This document shows positions 5,560 to 6,507 of a stretch of DNA of 6,507 nt, piece by piece. Within the stretch, counting starts at the first letter, position 1. Each line of letters begins with the position of its first letter. This DNA comes from an uncultured Litoreibacter sp. (GTDB taxonomy: Bacteria > Pseudomonadota > Alphaproteobacteria > Rhodobacterales > Rhodobacteraceae), in NCBI GenBank assembly GCA_937928335.1, contig CALFWN010000225.1, forward strand, positions 1-6,507, in the 5' to 3' direction. Below the pieces are notes generated by a model. That model made no database searches and was not told the DNA's origin. It saw nothing but the letters and a program-made list of their open reading frames with translations. The position numbers were made by a program, and so were the translations under genes.

Positions 5560-6507
5560 TCATTCCGCAGCCACCGCAACCGGCGCAAACACTCTGGCGT
5601 CCCGCAATTCCAATGTCGCCCTGATCGACCCTTTGCGCCCGTCCTCATAGGTCACTTCCGTCTCGGTCGAGACATTTGATGACCCGTCATAAAGCGCCGC
5701 AATCAGGTCGGCATATTTCTCTTCAATGATCCGCCTGCGCACCTTCAAGGTCCGCGTCAGCTCCCCGTCATCGGCATCCAGTTGCTTGTGCAACACCAGA
5801 AAGCGGTGAATCTGGCACCCCGCCAACATCGGGTCCTCAGCGACAGAGGCATTCACCTCCTCCACATGGCCCTGGATGGTTTCCAACACCTGAGGATGGC
5901 CTGCCAGTTCCTGATAGGAGGAATAGGCAATATTGTTGCGTTCCGCCCAATTGCCCACCGCTGTCAGGTCGATATTGATGAACGCCGCGCATTTGTCGCG
6001 CCCGTTGCCAAACACCACGGTTTCCAGAATGTTGGGGAAGAATTTCAGTTTGTTTTCAACGTATTTCGGCGCGAACAACGCCCCGTCCGCCATTTTGCCC
6101 ACATCCTTGGCCCGGTCAATAATCCGCAGATGGCCGGAGCCTTCCTCGATGAAACCCGCGTCACCCGTCGCAACCCAGCCCTCGGCGTCCTTGGTATCCG
6201 CCGTGCTTTCGGCGTTCTTGAAATACTCCACAAACACACCCGGCGAGCGGTAGAAGACCTCGCCATTCTCAGCGATTTTCAGTTCCACACCCGGCGACGC
6301 AACACCAACGGTATCAGACCGCACCTCGCCATCCGGCTGCTGTGTAATGAACACGCAGGCCTCTGTCTGGCCGTAAAGCTGCTTCAGATTGATCCCGAGC
6401 GAGCGGTAGAAGTCGAAAATCTCCGGCCCGATCGCCTCCCCGGCCGTATAGCCCACCCGCACGCGCGAGAAGCCCAGCGTATTTTTCAAAGGCCCAAAGA
6501 CCAGCAG
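5560..6507 (-). CDS. Long-chain acyl-CoA synthetase (AMP-forming), C-terminal part (runs off the right edge)
   Basis: The frame is open from the right edge to TGA 5562-5560 and gives 315 residues, roughly the second half of a protein that in this family is usually around 600-650 long. The enzyme joins a carboxylic acid to CoA through an acyl-adenylate, using ATP, in the cytoplasm. Visible motifs, counted from the edge: GYTAGEAIGPE (19-29), the adenylate-binding YGQTE (45-49), the ATP-ribose-binding TGD (114-116), the hinge DRAKD (131-135), APKYVENKLKFFPNI (146-160) and TRTLKVRRRIIEEKY (251-265). Lys255 is a candidate for the conserved catalytic lysine. GNWAERNNI (185-193) and the ELTRTLKVRR-type ending resemble the long-chain/bubblegum type rather than acetyl-CoA synthetases. 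It is the first visible gene of the transport operon, suggesting that the imported compound is activated to a CoA thioester. The acyl specificity cannot be told from this part. The real start lies outside the window. Confidence 0.92.
   Translation of the reverse strand: MLVFGPLKNTLGFSRVRVGYTAGEAIGPEIFDFYRSLGINLKQLYGQTEACVFITQQPDGEVRSDTVGVASPGVELKIAENGEVFYRSPGVFVEYFKNAESTADTKDAEGWVATGDAGFIEEGSGHLRIIDRAKDVGKMADGALFAPKYVENKLKFFPNILETVVFGNGRDKCAAFINIDLTAVGNWAERNNIAYSSYQELAGHPQVLETIQGHVEEVNASVAEDPMLAGCQIHRFLVLHKQLDADDGELTRTLKVRRRIIEEKYADLIAALYDGSSNVSTETEVTYEDGRKGSIRATLELRDARVFAPVAVAAE

Overview
The window is a GC-rich segment in which every convincing gene lies on the minus strand. It reads from right to left as one transport operon followed by the start of a lipoprotein gene. 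Protein sequences, GC content, Shine-Dalgarno (SD) sites and gene order all suggest an alphaproteobacterium, most likely Rhodobacterales (Roseobacter group). That assignment is inferred from family resemblance; no rRNA or marker gene is present.

Layout in transcription order: (1) 6507-5560, the C-terminal half of a long-chain acyl-CoA synthetase (AMP-forming), cut by the window edge; (2) 5504-4683, a LivG-type ABC ATPase; (3) 4690-4178, a small secreted protein of unknown function whose start overlaps the end of the ATPase gene; (4) 4174-4037, a possible 45-codon gene that fits exactly between its neighbours; (5) 4037-3051, a LivH-type permease; (6) a 177-base spacer with inverted and tandem repeats; (7) 2873-1797, a LivM-type permease; (8) 1733-456, a periplasmic substrate-binding protein; (9) a strong hairpin at 416-445; (10) 359 to beyond position 1, the N-terminal part of a lipoprotein with a patatin-like phospholipase signature.

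The transporter belongs to the branched-chain amino acid / hydrophobic amino acid (HAAT) ABC family. Because an acyl-CoA synthetase precedes it, the cargo is more likely a carboxylic acid that is activated to its CoA thioester on entry than leucine; this is inference. The second ATPase expected in such systems (LivF type) is not in the window. If the patatin-like lipoprotein is functionally linked, the set could describe release of acyl chains at the outer membrane, capture in the periplasm, import and CoA activation, but a hairpin-bearing gap separates that gene from the operon.

I see no clearly novel system, tRNA, rRNA, CRISPR array or insertion sequence. The parts most worth a second look are the unknown secreted protein with its 11-bp tandem repeats, the tightly fitted 45-codon ORF, the livH-livM spacer, and the truncated patatin-like lipoprotein.
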